13,018 bases of DNA from Prevotella sp. (lineage in GTDB: Bacteria > Bacteroidota > Bacteroidia > Bacteroidales > Bacteroidaceae): assembly GCA_016291915.1 (NCBI GenBank), contig JAEEZP010000278.1:1-13018 (forward strand). The letters run 5' to 3'. The translations under genes and the position numbers were made by a program. Shown here piece after piece: positions 6,730 to 13,018 of this stretch (position 1 is its first letter; the number at the start of each line of letters is the position of its first letter). The notes under the pieces are model-generated. The model had not been told where the DNA came from. It made no database searches and saw only the letters and a program-made list of their open reading frames with translations.

Positions 6730-7650
6730 ATGGAAGGACTCATTAAAGAAGAATTGATCAAGCGTCGTGGCTACATCGCCACACTGGAAGCTGGTTACCG
6801 TTTTTTTACAGACAATTTCAAGACCATCATTAAACACATGTGGCCGTATGCCCTGATATTCGGTGTGGTATTGGGCATCTTCGAGATAGTACAACTGAAT
6901 ACAGCCTTCTCAGGAGGAGAAGAACTTTCCGATGTCGCCGGCACACTCATCATGTTACCTATTCTCTTCATCGCTATCTTCCTTTTGGACGGACGTATGA
7001 TGATGCTTTTCAACGATAAACCTTTTAAATGGAATGTCATCAGATATATCAAGTTGTTCTTGTGGCTTATGCTCATTATGACGGTGCTTACACTTATTGC
7101 CGGCTCTATCATCGCAGTTAGTGCTGTGGGGGCAAGTGATGATGCCGGAGCGGGTATCATCAGAGCGGGTGCACTGTCGATACTTGTCTTTATTGCGCTC
7201 TTGATCATTGTCTTTCTCCCCTATGTCTATCCTGCCATGAAATATTTGGTGGAGCCGCAGACACATTTCAGGAACCTGATCTTCAAGGGATGGAAGAAAG
7301 GCTTCAAGCACTGGGGATATATCTTCATTACCGTCTTGCTGCTGTATCTCTGCATCATGGTGATCAGTCTGATTATCTCTATTCCACTGACTGTCTGCAC
7401 CTTTGCCCAAAACCTCTCTGTTTCGGGAATACTTCAGGGAGATGCTTCCGGCATGCCTTCTTATTTCAGCATTATCTTCTTCATAGTGGCTGTACTTACC
7501 TTCTTCGTCTATGCCTTTGTGAATGTGTTCTCCTTCGCTGTATCCTATTATATGTATGGTAACATCGAGGCATACGAGCGAGAGAAAGAACAGCAGTTAC
7601 AACCCATTGAACCCGCAGCCGATGAAGCCCCAGAGAATACTATTTATTGA
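6730..7650 (+). CDS. Six-pass inner-membrane protein of unknown function
   Basis: I do not recognise a characterised family. The 306-residue protein has a short charged N-terminus, MEGLIKEELIKRRGY, and about six predicted membrane segments near residues 38-56, 70-86, 108-132, 145-167, 195-223 and 245-272. It ends in a hydrophilic acidic tail from about 278 (YGNIEAYEREKEQQ, then a Pro/Glu/Ala-rich stretch). No transporter, kinase or protease motif is seen; the basic loop GWKKGFKHW (187-195) and DGRMMMLFNDKPFKWN (87-102) are probably cytoplasmic. It is the first gene after a strong promoter, and its last 29 nt overlap the start of hisB in another frame, suggesting translational coupling. A role in histidine metabolism cannot be concluded from this arrangement alone. 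The reading frame itself is secure. Confidence 0.85.
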   Translation: MEGLIKEELIKRRGYIATLEAGYRFFTDNFKTIIKHMWPYALIFGVVLGIFEIVQLNTAFSGGEELSDVAGTLIMLPILFIAIFLLDGRMMMLFNDKPFKWNVIRYIKLFLWLMLIMTVLTLIAGSIIAVSAVGASDDAGAGIIRAGALSILVFIALLIIVFLPYVYPAMKYLVEPQTHFRNLIFKGWKKGFKHWGYIFITVLLLYLCIMVISLIISIPLTVCTFAQNLSVSGILQGDASGMPSYFSIIFFIVAVLTFFVYAFVNVFSFAVSYYMYGNIEAYEREKEQQLQPIEPAADEAPENTIY

Positions 7651-8740
7651 TCGTGACGGCACATTGATCGAGGAACCTGCCGACGAGCAGATTGACGCCT
7701 TTGAGAAACTGAAATTCGTAAAAGGGGTCTTCAAGAACTTGGCGTTTATCCGCGAAAAACTCGATTTCCGCTTCGTCATGGTCAGCAACCAAGACGGACT
7801 GGGCACCGATTCCTTTCCCGAGGATACCTTCTGGCCGGTACACAACTTCATCCTTGAGACACTCGGGGGGGAAGGCATTACCTTTGATGATTTCAAGATA
7901 GACCGTCATTTTCCCGAAGACAACCATCCTAACCGCAAACCGGGTATCGGTATGCTGACAGAGTATATCGACAACCCGGCGTATGACCTGGCCGGCAGTT
8001 ATGTGATCGGCGACAGGGAAAACGACGCCCTGCTGGCGAAGAACTTAGGATGTAAGGCGCTGATCCTCGACTCATCCATCAAGAAAGAGCCGAAGGAGGA
8101 TACAGACACCGTCAGATACGGGATGACCTGGGATAAGATCACAGAACTGCTCTTCGCCGGTGAGCGCACGGCAAGTGTGCGGCGTACCACGAAAGAGACG
8201 GATATCAGTATTTCCCTGAACCTCGACGGCAAGGGGGTATGTGATATCTCGACGGGCTTGGGATTCTTCGATCACATGCTGGAACAGATAGGAAAACACG
8301 GCATGATGGATCTGACAATCCATACAAAGGGTGATCTGCAGGTGGATGAGCATCATACTATCGAGGATACCGCCCTGGCATTGGGTGAGTGTATCCGCAA
8401 GGCATTGGGTGACAAGCGAGGTATCGAGCGTTATGGCTACTGTCTGCCGATGGATGACTGTCTGTGTCAGGTGGCGCTCGACTTCGGGGGACGTCCGTGG
8501 CTGGTGTGGGATGCCACCTTCCAACGTGAACGTATCGGTGATATGCCCACGGAGATGTTCCTGCATTTCTTCAAGAGTCTGAGTGACGCGGCGATGATGA
8601 ACCTCAATATCAAAGCCGAAGGACAAAACGAGCATCATAAGATCGAGGGAATCTTCAAGGCTTTGGCCCGTTCCCTGAAAATGGCGGTAAAACGAGATAT
8701 CTACAAGTATGAGCTGCCCTCCACGAAAGGAGTGTTGTAG
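7622..8740 (+). CDS. hisB: Bifunctional histidinol-phosphatase / imidazoleglycerol-phosphate dehydratase
   Basis: The 372-residue fused enzyme catalyses two cytoplasmic steps of histidine synthesis: dehydration of imidazoleglycerol phosphate and dephosphorylation of histidinol phosphate. Residues 1-170 form the HAD phosphatase domain, with FIDRDGTL (Asp10 nucleophile, Asp12 acid/base), the motif II region MVSNQDGLG (53-61), RKPGIGML (105-112) and VIGDREND (128-135). From about 180 the dehydratase follows, with RRTTKETDISISLNLDG (187-203), FFDHMLEQIGKHG (215-227), metal-binding HHTIED (244-249), MDDCLCQ (277-283) and NEHHKIEG (337-344). The Cys/His zinc loop of E. coli HisB-N is absent; the equivalent stretch reads RHFPEDNHPNRKP. 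ATG 7622 was chosen because it directly precedes the first beta-strand of the HAD fold; upstream codons in this frame lie within the membrane protein gene. The 29-nt overlap suggests coupling. hisB is separated here from hisGDC. Confidence 0.96.
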   Translation: MKPQRILFIDRDGTLIEEPADEQIDAFEKLKFVKGVFKNLAFIREKLDFRFVMVSNQDGLGTDSFPEDTFWPVHNFILETLGGEGITFDDFKIDRHFPEDNHPNRKPGIGMLTEYIDNPAYDLAGSYVIGDRENDALLAKNLGCKALILDSSIKKEPKEDTDTVRYGMTWDKITELLFAGERTASVRRTTKETDISISLNLDGKGVCDISTGLGFFDHMLEQIGKHGMMDLTIHTKGDLQVDEHHTIEDTALALGECIRKALGDKRGIERYGYCLPMDDCLCQVALDFGGRPWLVWDATFQRERIGDMPTEMFLHFFKSLSDAAMMNLNIKAEGQNEHHKIEGIFKALARSLKMAVKRDIYKYELPSTKGVL

Positions 8741-8823
8741 TAATTATGGTTTACGGCTTCGCCGTGATTATCGGCTGCACCTCAGCAATAAGCAAGCTTA
8801 CTGCATTCGGTTTGCACGATAAT
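8741..8823. repeat. Nested inverted-repeat element after hisB (REP/MITE-like)
   Basis: Three inverted repeats are packed into this non-coding stretch: a small hairpin ACGGC-TTC-GCCGT (8753-8765), outer arms ATTATCG (8767-8773) and CGATAAT (8817-8823), and a central imperfect palindrome GCAATAAGC-AA-GCTTACTGC (8785-8804). The design resembles repetitive extragenic elements scattered through Prevotella/Bacteroides genomes; the sequence looked familiar as an interspersed element, but this is recollection and unverified. No second copy occurs in the window. It could fold in the hisB 3' RNA, but no T-run follows, so it is not a classic intrinsic terminator. Confidence 0.55.
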
Positions 8824-8880
8824 TAGAGTTTAGGGTTTAGAGTTTAGAGTATGACATGAAGGATTTTAAACCCTAAACTT
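8824..8880. terminator. Heptad (TTTAGGG-like) inverted repeat between convergent genes, possible bidirectional terminator
   Basis: The left side has four tandem heptads of the type TAGRGTT (about 8824-8850). A 13-bp arm AGTTTAGGGTTTA (8827-8839) is perfectly complementary to TAAACCCTAAACT (8867-8879) across a 27-nt loop. The right arm includes the TAG stop of the minus-strand lytic transglycosylase gene (8873-8875). The position between convergent 3' ends of hisB and that gene suggests transcription termination or mRNA 3'-end protection, though neither side has a clear T-run. Confidence 0.45.
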
Positions 8881-10129
8881 TAAAACGATATTTTTTCTTG
8901 GCTTTACGGGGAGTGACCGGTGATACCGACTGGCCACCGGACATTTTTCCGACGGGCACTCCTCGGTATTGTCCATAACGTATGCGGATCTTATCCACGT
9001 AATCGAGCGTCTCGGAAGAACGCATATAACCGTGCTTAACCACTGGATCATTATAATACTGTGGATCGCTGAGTAATCTCAGATAACGACTCACATCCCC
9101 CCAACGTTTCGGATTGCCGCCATTCTTCTGTGTCAATGCCATGGCATCCCGCACATGGAAACTACCACCATTGTAAGCTGCCAAGACAAAGCACTGACGA
9201 TCACCTGCAGACGGTATATCACTGAAGGCTTGAGAGAGTTCTTTCAGATAACGGGCTGCCGCAGCGATATTAGGCTCTGGCTGAAAAATCTGATCCATCG
9301 GTAATCCGAGATGAGCTGCAGTTGAAGGCATGATCTGCATCAGTCCGCGGGCACCTGCCCAACTGCGGGCGTTAGGATCGAAACAACTCTCCTGATAACA
9401 CTGGGCAGCTATCAGTCGCCAGTCCCATCGAACGAGGGGAGCATACTTACGGAAGAGATCATCATACTTCGAGATAACACCCGACGAACGGTTGAGAATG
9501 GGTGAAAAGACATGTCGTTTGACACTGGCAGAAGATAACAGATAGCGTTCTTCTTTCTTCATCTCATCATACATCCCTGCCCGATACCAGTTGTTCAGGG
9601 CATCGGCCAACTCATGATTATCTTTGTCCACTGACCACTGTACCACCACAGAGTCATTCTTAGCGACTTCCTTCTCCTGTGATGTCACATTAGATTTGGT
9701 TTGTTGAGCCGACGGCCGGCTGACCTTCGTTCCACAGAAAAGAAGGCTGTCACCACGCTGTATATCAGTTGGTAAGAGAAAGGCGATGATATCTCCCTGT
9801 CCATTCTCTATCCGCTCAACCATCTCCATCGTATCCTTGCATAGTTCCACACGCAGGGAAACACCCAGATGCTGGGCGAATTTCTCACAGAGCAAAAACT
9901 GTGTGCCCATACCCCTGCCATGGTAGTCATAATATGTCTCAGGACCTGACAGGGTAAGCATGATCAACTCACCGTTGGTCATGATATCCGACAAAGTGAA
10001 GTCTTCGGTAGCAGGAATAGAGTCTATCACGGTACCCCACGGAGTGACTACCATCTCATTATCTGTTTTTTTCTTACAACCAATAAGAAAAAAAACAACA
10101 ATTAGTATATATATGCAAACTCTTCTCAA
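8873..10129 (-). CDS. MltF-type membrane-bound lytic murein transglycosylase (lipoprotein, GH23 SLT domain)
   Basis: This 418-residue lipoprotein is predicted to cleave peptidoglycan glycan strands, forming 1,6-anhydro ends, from an envelope membrane. The signal ends in lipobox FLIGC (Cys18). Residues about 30-215 resemble part of a periplasmic solute-binding domain (SBP_bac_3), as in MltF, with ELIMLTLSGPETYYDYHGRG at 54-73 and GQGDIIAFLL at 110-119. A polar, low-complexity stretch at 140-160 interrupts it. The SLT domain follows, with RLIAAQCYQESCFDPNA (catalytic Glu247), GARGLMQIMPSTA (259-271) and VLAAYNGGSFHV (315-326). A basic tail, RKAKKKYRFKV, ends the protein. There is no ATG before the lipobox; TTG 10129 is the only plausible start, just 8 nt from a TAATTTTG -7 box. 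It is divergent from hisG and convergent with hisB. Confidence 0.9.
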   Translation of the reverse strand: MRRVCIYILIVVFFLIGCKKKTDNEMVVTPWGTVIDSIPATEDFTLSDIMTNGELIMLTLSGPETYYDYHGRGMGTQFLLCEKFAQHLGVSLRVELCKDTMEMVERIENGQGDIIAFLLPTDIQRGDSLLFCGTKVSRPSAQQTKSNVTSQEKEVAKNDSVVVQWSVDKDNHELADALNNWYRAGMYDEMKKEERYLLSSASVKRHVFSPILNRSSGVISKYDDLFRKYAPLVRWDWRLIAAQCYQESCFDPNARSWAGARGLMQIMPSTAAHLGLPMDQIFQPEPNIAAAARYLKELSQAFSDIPSAGDRQCFVLAAYNGGSFHVRDAMALTQKNGGNPKRWGDVSRYLRLLSDPQYYNDPVVKHGYMRSSETLDYVDKIRIRYGQYRGVPVGKMSGGQSVSPVTPRKAKKKYRFKV

Positions 10130-10137
10130 TTTCGATA

Positions 10138-10145
10138 CAAAATTA
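10138..10145 (-). promoter_or_regulatory. -7 box for the lytic transglycosylase gene
   Basis: On the minus strand this is TAATTTTG, matching TAnnTTTG, eight bases before the TTG start codon. Only a poor -33 candidate (TTCG, 10168-10171) lies upstream. The expected transcription start is at or within a few bases of the TTG, so the message would be nearly leaderless. Confidence 0.55.
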
Positions 10146-10153
10146 CAACATAA

Positions 10154-10185
10154 TTTGCAGATATGAACGAAATTAAGTAATTTTG
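10154..10185 (+). promoter_or_regulatory. Bacteroidetes-type promoter for hisGDC
   Basis: TTTG (10154-10157) and TAATTTTG (10178-10185) are 20 bp apart, a full consensus match. The start site is expected near 10191, leaving a leader of about 24 nt before the hisG ATG at 10215. That leader is too short for an attenuator or riboswitch, so control, if any, must act at the promoter. The elements interleave with the divergent promoter on the other strand. Confidence 0.75.
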
Positions 10186-10214
10186 CGACTGTTTTTTTAG
10201 ATTATTAGTTTTTT

Positions 10215-11066
10215 ATGTTACGTATAGCTGTACAATCAAAAGGAAGATTGTTTGAAGACACGATGAATCTGCTGGCCGAAGCAGATATCAAGGTAACAAC
10301 CAGCAAAAGGACATTACTGGTTCAATCATCGAATTTTCCATTGGAGGTATTATACCTCCGTGATGATGATATTCCACAGAGTGTGGCAACCGGTGTGACT
10401 GATATCGGGGTCGTCGGAGAGAATGAATATGCTGAGCGTGAGGAAGATGTTCGCATCATTGACCGACTTGGTTTTAGCAAATGCCGTCTGTCGTTAGCTA
10501 TTCCCAAGGAGGTTAACTACCCTGGGCTGGAGTGGTTTAACAATAAAAAGATTGCCACCAGTTATCCGCATATTTTGAAGAAGTTCTTGGGCAGTCAACA
10601 GATCAATGCGGAAATCCATGTTATCACCGGTAGTGTGGAGATCAGTCCGGGTATCGGACTGGCAGACGCTATCTTTGACATCGTGAGCAGCGGAAGCACG
10701 CTGGTGAGCAACAACCTGCGCGAGGTGGAGGTGGTGATGAAGAGTGAGGCACTCCTTATCGGTAACAAACAACTCAGTGAGGAGAAACAAGCCATCTTGG
10801 ATCAGCTGATTTTCCGTATCCAAGCGGTGAAGAATGCTGAAGACAAGAAATATGTACGCATGAATGTGCCGAAGAGGCAGTTGGAGGCCATCATCAATGT
10901 GCTACCCGGCTTGAAAAGTCCCACAGTGATACCCTTGGCCGACGATGAGTGGTGTTGTGTACATACCGTACTCGACCAGAAACGTTTTTGGGATATCATC
11001 GGTAAACTGAAAGAACTGGGTGCACAGGGAATCCTGGTAACCCCCATTGAGAAAATGATTCTGTAA
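10215..11066 (+). CDS. hisG: ATP phosphoribosyltransferase, long form
   Basis: HisG joins ATP and PRPP to make phosphoribosyl-ATP, the first and feedback-controlled step of histidine synthesis in the cytoplasm. The 283-residue length is that of the long form, which carries its own regulatory domain and needs no HisZ. The N-terminal motif LRIAVQSKGRLFEDT (2-16), DDDIPQSVATGVTDIGVVGE (50-69) and the PRPP-binding region GLADAIFDIVSSGSTLVSNN (148-167) are clear. Residues about 210-283 (KKYVRMNVPKRQLE to the ending GILVTPIEKMIL) form the ACT-like histidine-binding domain. It is the first gene of the operon, with hisD starting after a single base. Nothing essential seems missing. Confidence 0.97.
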   Translation: MLRIAVQSKGRLFEDTMNLLAEADIKVTTSKRTLLVQSSNFPLEVLYLRDDDIPQSVATGVTDIGVVGENEYAEREEDVRIIDRLGFSKCRLSLAIPKEVNYPGLEWFNNKKIATSYPHILKKFLGSQQINAEIHVITGSVEISPGIGLADAIFDIVSSGSTLVSNNLREVEVVMKSEALLIGNKQLSEEKQAILDQLIFRIQAVKNAEDKKYVRMNVPKRQLEAIINVLPGLKSPTVIPLADDEWCCVHTVLDQKRFWDIIGKLKELGAQGILVTPIEKMIL

Positions 11067-11067
11067 G

Positions 11068-12363
11068 ATGGAAATAATCAGATATCCCCACAGAGAGGAG
11101 TGGGTAAAGATAACCCAACGACCACACCTGGATACTACACAGTTACAGACGGTTGTTGAGGGTGTGTTGAATGACATCCGTAAACAAGGTGACATAGCCG
11201 TCATCACCTACGAGGAGAGATTCGATCATGTAAAACTGGAATCCCTGGTCGTCAGTGAAGAAGAGATTGAGGAAGCGATGAACACCGTGTCATCAGATCT
11301 TCTTGAAGCTTTGAAGACCGCTCATCATAACATTGCTGTCTTCCATGAGGCGCAACGATATGAAGGTATTGAGGTGGAGACTGCTCCCGGCGTGGTTTGC
11401 CGGCAAAAGAGCGTGCCCATCGAAAAAGTCGGTCTCTATATCCCCGGAGGAACGGCCCCCTTATTCAGCACAGTCTTGATGCTGGCTACTCCCGCAAAGA
11501 TTGCCGGATGCAAGGAAATTATTCTCTGCACACCTCCAAACAGCGAAGGAAAGGTTCATCCAGCTATTCTTTGTGCGGCACGCATTGCCGGCGTCAACCG
11601 TATCTTCAAAGCCGGTGGTGTACAGGCAATTGGAGCTATGGCCTATGGAACACAGAGCGTTCCCAAGGTTTATAAAATCTTTGGTCCCGGCAACCAGTAT
11701 GTGATGGCTGCCAAACAACAGGTGTCACTGCATGACGTGGCTATCGATATGCCGGCAGGACCCTCAGAGGTGTGTGTCATCGCTGATGAGACGAGTGATG
11801 CCGTCTTCGTGGCAGCCGATCTGTTGTCGCAGGCAGAACATGGCACAGACTCACAGGTGTTCTTCATCACAACCCGTGAAGAGATGCTGGAGAAAGTACA
11901 AAAGGAGGTGATGCGCCAAGTAGAGGAACTTCCTCGTAAGCAGTTGGCAAAGGAGACATTACGTCATTCCAAGATGGTTTTGGTGCAGGATAAAGAGGAA
12001 GCCATGGAACTGAGTAATACGTACTCTCCCGAACATCTGATTATTGCCACAGATGACTATGCCTCGCTGGCAGAAAAGGTTGTCAATGCTGGTAGTGTCT
12101 TCCTCGGTCATTATGCCTGTGAGAGTGCCGGTGACTATGCCAGTGGCACGAACCACACATTGCCCACCCATGGTTATGCCATGGCATATAATGGAGTGAA
12201 TCTCGACAGTTTCTGTAGGAAGGTTACCTTCCAACACCTTACGGAAGAAGGTATCCGGAGCATCGGACGAGCCGTGGAGATCATGGCCGAACATGAACAG
12301 CTCGATGCTCATAAGCAGGCAATGACAGTAAGAATCAATAAGATAAACAATAAACAAGTATGA
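11068..12363 (+). CDS. hisD: Histidinol dehydrogenase
   Basis: HisD carries out the last two steps of histidine synthesis, oxidising L-histidinol with two NAD+ to L-histidine. The 431-residue length is normal. Zinc ligands match the E. coli set: Gln255 and His258 in LLSQAEHGTDSQ, Asp356 in CESAGDYASGTNHTLPTHGY, and His415 in LDAHKQAM. The catalytic pair is Glu322-His323 in YSPEHLII. Nucleotide-side motifs VGLYIPGGTAPLFSTVLML (121-139), KAGGVQAIGAMAYGT (181-195), FGPGNQYVMAAK (205-216) and DMPAGPSEV (227-235) are intact. It starts one base after the hisG stop, and its own stop overlaps the hisC start as ATGA, so the three genes are translated as a unit. Confidence 0.97.
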   Translation: MEIIRYPHREEWVKITQRPHLDTTQLQTVVEGVLNDIRKQGDIAVITYEERFDHVKLESLVVSEEEIEEAMNTVSSDLLEALKTAHHNIAVFHEAQRYEGIEVETAPGVVCRQKSVPIEKVGLYIPGGTAPLFSTVLMLATPAKIAGCKEIILCTPPNSEGKVHPAILCAARIAGVNRIFKAGGVQAIGAMAYGTQSVPKVYKIFGPGNQYVMAAKQQVSLHDVAIDMPAGPSEVCVIADETSDAVFVAADLLSQAEHGTDSQVFFITTREEMLEKVQKEVMRQVEELPRKQLAKETLRHSKMVLVQDKEEAMELSNTYSPEHLIIATDDYASLAEKVVNAGSVFLGHYACESAGDYASGTNHTLPTHGYAMAYNGVNLDSFCRKVTFQHLTEEGIRSIGRAVEIMAEHEQLDAHKQAMTVRINKINNKQV

Positions 12364-13018
12364 GAAGTCTTGAGGAACTGACCCGACCGAATATCTGGCA
12401 TCTCGCCCCCTATAGCAGTGCACGCAATGAGTACAGTGGGCATGTGGCACGTGTGTTTCTTGATGCCAACGAGAATCCATACAACAAACCCTTCAACAGA
12501 TATCCTGACCCTTTGCAGAAAGAACTGAAGGAGCGCATCTCAAAGGTGAAGGGGGTGCACCCGGACTGCATCTTCTTAGGAAATGGCTCAGACGAGGCCA
12601 TCGACCTACCCTACCGTTGTTTTACCCGACCTGGTATCGACAATGTGGTAGCTATCGAGCCTACCTATGGTATGTATAAGGTGTGTGCTGATATCAATGA
12701 TGTGGAATACCGGCCGGTATTACTCGATGACCATTTCCAGATGTCGGCCGGTAAGTTATTGGATGCTTGTGATAGGAACACCAAACTGATATGGATCTGT
12801 TCACCCAATAATCCTACCGGTAATAATATGAACAGGGAGGAGATCATCCGGGTACTCAATGAGTTTGACGGATTAGTGATCGTTGATGAAGCATACAGTG
12901 ACTTCTCTGCTGAGCGTTCCCTGAGACATGAACTGAAAGAATATCCGAACCTGATTGTATTACAGACATTCAGCAAGGCATGGGGATGTGCCGCCATCCG
13001 ACTGGGAATGGCTTTCGC
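12360..13018 (+). CDS. hisC: Histidinol-phosphate aminotransferase (3' end beyond window)
   Basis: HisC is a PLP enzyme that transfers the amino group of glutamate to imidazole-acetol phosphate. The first 219 of an expected 340-360 residues are visible; the gene runs off the right edge. Fold-type I aminotransferase motifs appear in order: FLDANENPYNKPFNRYPDP, FLGNGSDEAIDL (phosphate-group loop of PLP), EPTYGMYKV (the Tyr that stacks near the cofactor), CSPNNPTGN (PLP-contacting Asn), IVDEAYSDFS (Asp pairing with the pyridine nitrogen) and TFSKAWGCAAIRLG, with Lys206 as the Schiff-base lysine. The ATG overlaps the hisD stop by four bases (12360-12363), indicating translational coupling. It was not reported as a complete frame because its stop is outside the window. 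Confidence 0.96.
   Translation, partial: MRSLEELTRPNIWHLAPYSSARNEYSGHVARVFLDANENPYNKPFNRYPDPLQKELKERISKVKGVHPDCIFLGNGSDEAIDLPYRCFTRPGIDNVVAIEPTYGMYKVCADINDVEYRPVLLDDHFQMSAGKLLDACDRNTKLIWICSPNNPTGNNMNREEIIRVLNEFDGLVIVDEAYSDFSAERSLRHELKEYPNLIVLQTFSKAWGCAAIRLGMAF

Noticed and set aside
6795..7410. Minus-strand frames of 137 and 151 codons opposite the membrane protein
   Set aside because: They are rich in Lys/Asp/His, or Ser/Pro/Ile, as expected when hydrophobic membrane codons are read in reverse; no motif supports them.
8741..8872. Small gene or tRNA in the gap after hisB
   Set aside because: No cloverleaf, no open frame with a credible start, and the stretch is fully occupied by inverted and heptad repeats.
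10186..10214. Histidine leader peptide or attenuator before hisG
   Set aside because: The leader is only about 24 nt, with no His codon run and no room for alternative hairpins.

Overview
The window comes from a Bacteroidota genome, most likely of the order Bacteroidales and Prevotella-like. The evidence is the gene families present (DUF4421, DUF1460, DUF5597-type GH35, a PL22-like propeller lyase, long-form HisG, and fused HisB of the Bacteroides type) and promoters that fit the Bacteroidetes consensus (TTTG, about 19-20 bp, TAnnTTTG). Start codons are preceded by A-rich sequence rather than a clear Shine-Dalgarno. The genus is an inference; no rRNA marker is present.

Left end (1-2991, minus strand): a two-gene glycan-degradation operon. 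A secreted PL22/oligogalacturonate-lyase-like beta-propeller protein comes first, then, after a 19-nt gap, a GH35 beta-galactosidase-type lipoprotein that runs off the left edge. This looks like one edge of a plant-polysaccharide locus; no susC/susD pair is visible. The 461-bp gap to its right (2992-3452) carries a candidate promoter, a short AT-rich degenerate repeat, and a 44-bp tandem repeat whose units each hold a 10-bp palindrome and a hairpin.

Middle left (3453-6489, minus strand): a tightly packed operon of a Gfo/Idh/MocA oxidoreductase, a DUF4421 probable outer-membrane beta-barrel protein and a DUF1460 cysteine amidase/peptidase-like exported protein. Its -7 box lies five bases from the first ATG, so the mRNA may be leaderless.

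Middle right (6659-8740, plus strand): a six-pass membrane protein of unknown function followed by bifunctional hisB, overlapping by 29 nt and therefore probably translationally coupled. The gap after hisB (8741-8872) holds a nested inverted-repeat element resembling a REP/MITE and a telomere-like heptad repeat that pairs with sequence overlapping the next gene's stop codon. That next gene (minus strand) is an MltF-type lytic transglycosylase lipoprotein with a TTG start.

Right end (10215-13018, plus strand): hisG, hisD and partial hisC in a close-packed histidine operon (1-nt gap, then a 4-nt ATGA overlap). Its promoter is interleaved with that of the divergent lytic transglycosylase gene. 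HisG performs the first step of histidine synthesis, HisB the dehydratase and phosphatase steps, HisC the transamination between them and HisD the last two oxidations. hisB is thus physically separated from hisGDC.

Most of the window is well-conserved housekeeping or accessory metabolism. I found no clear new defence or mobile system. The least explained parts are the intergenic repeats, the DUF4421/DUF1460 operon and the hisB-linked membrane protein.
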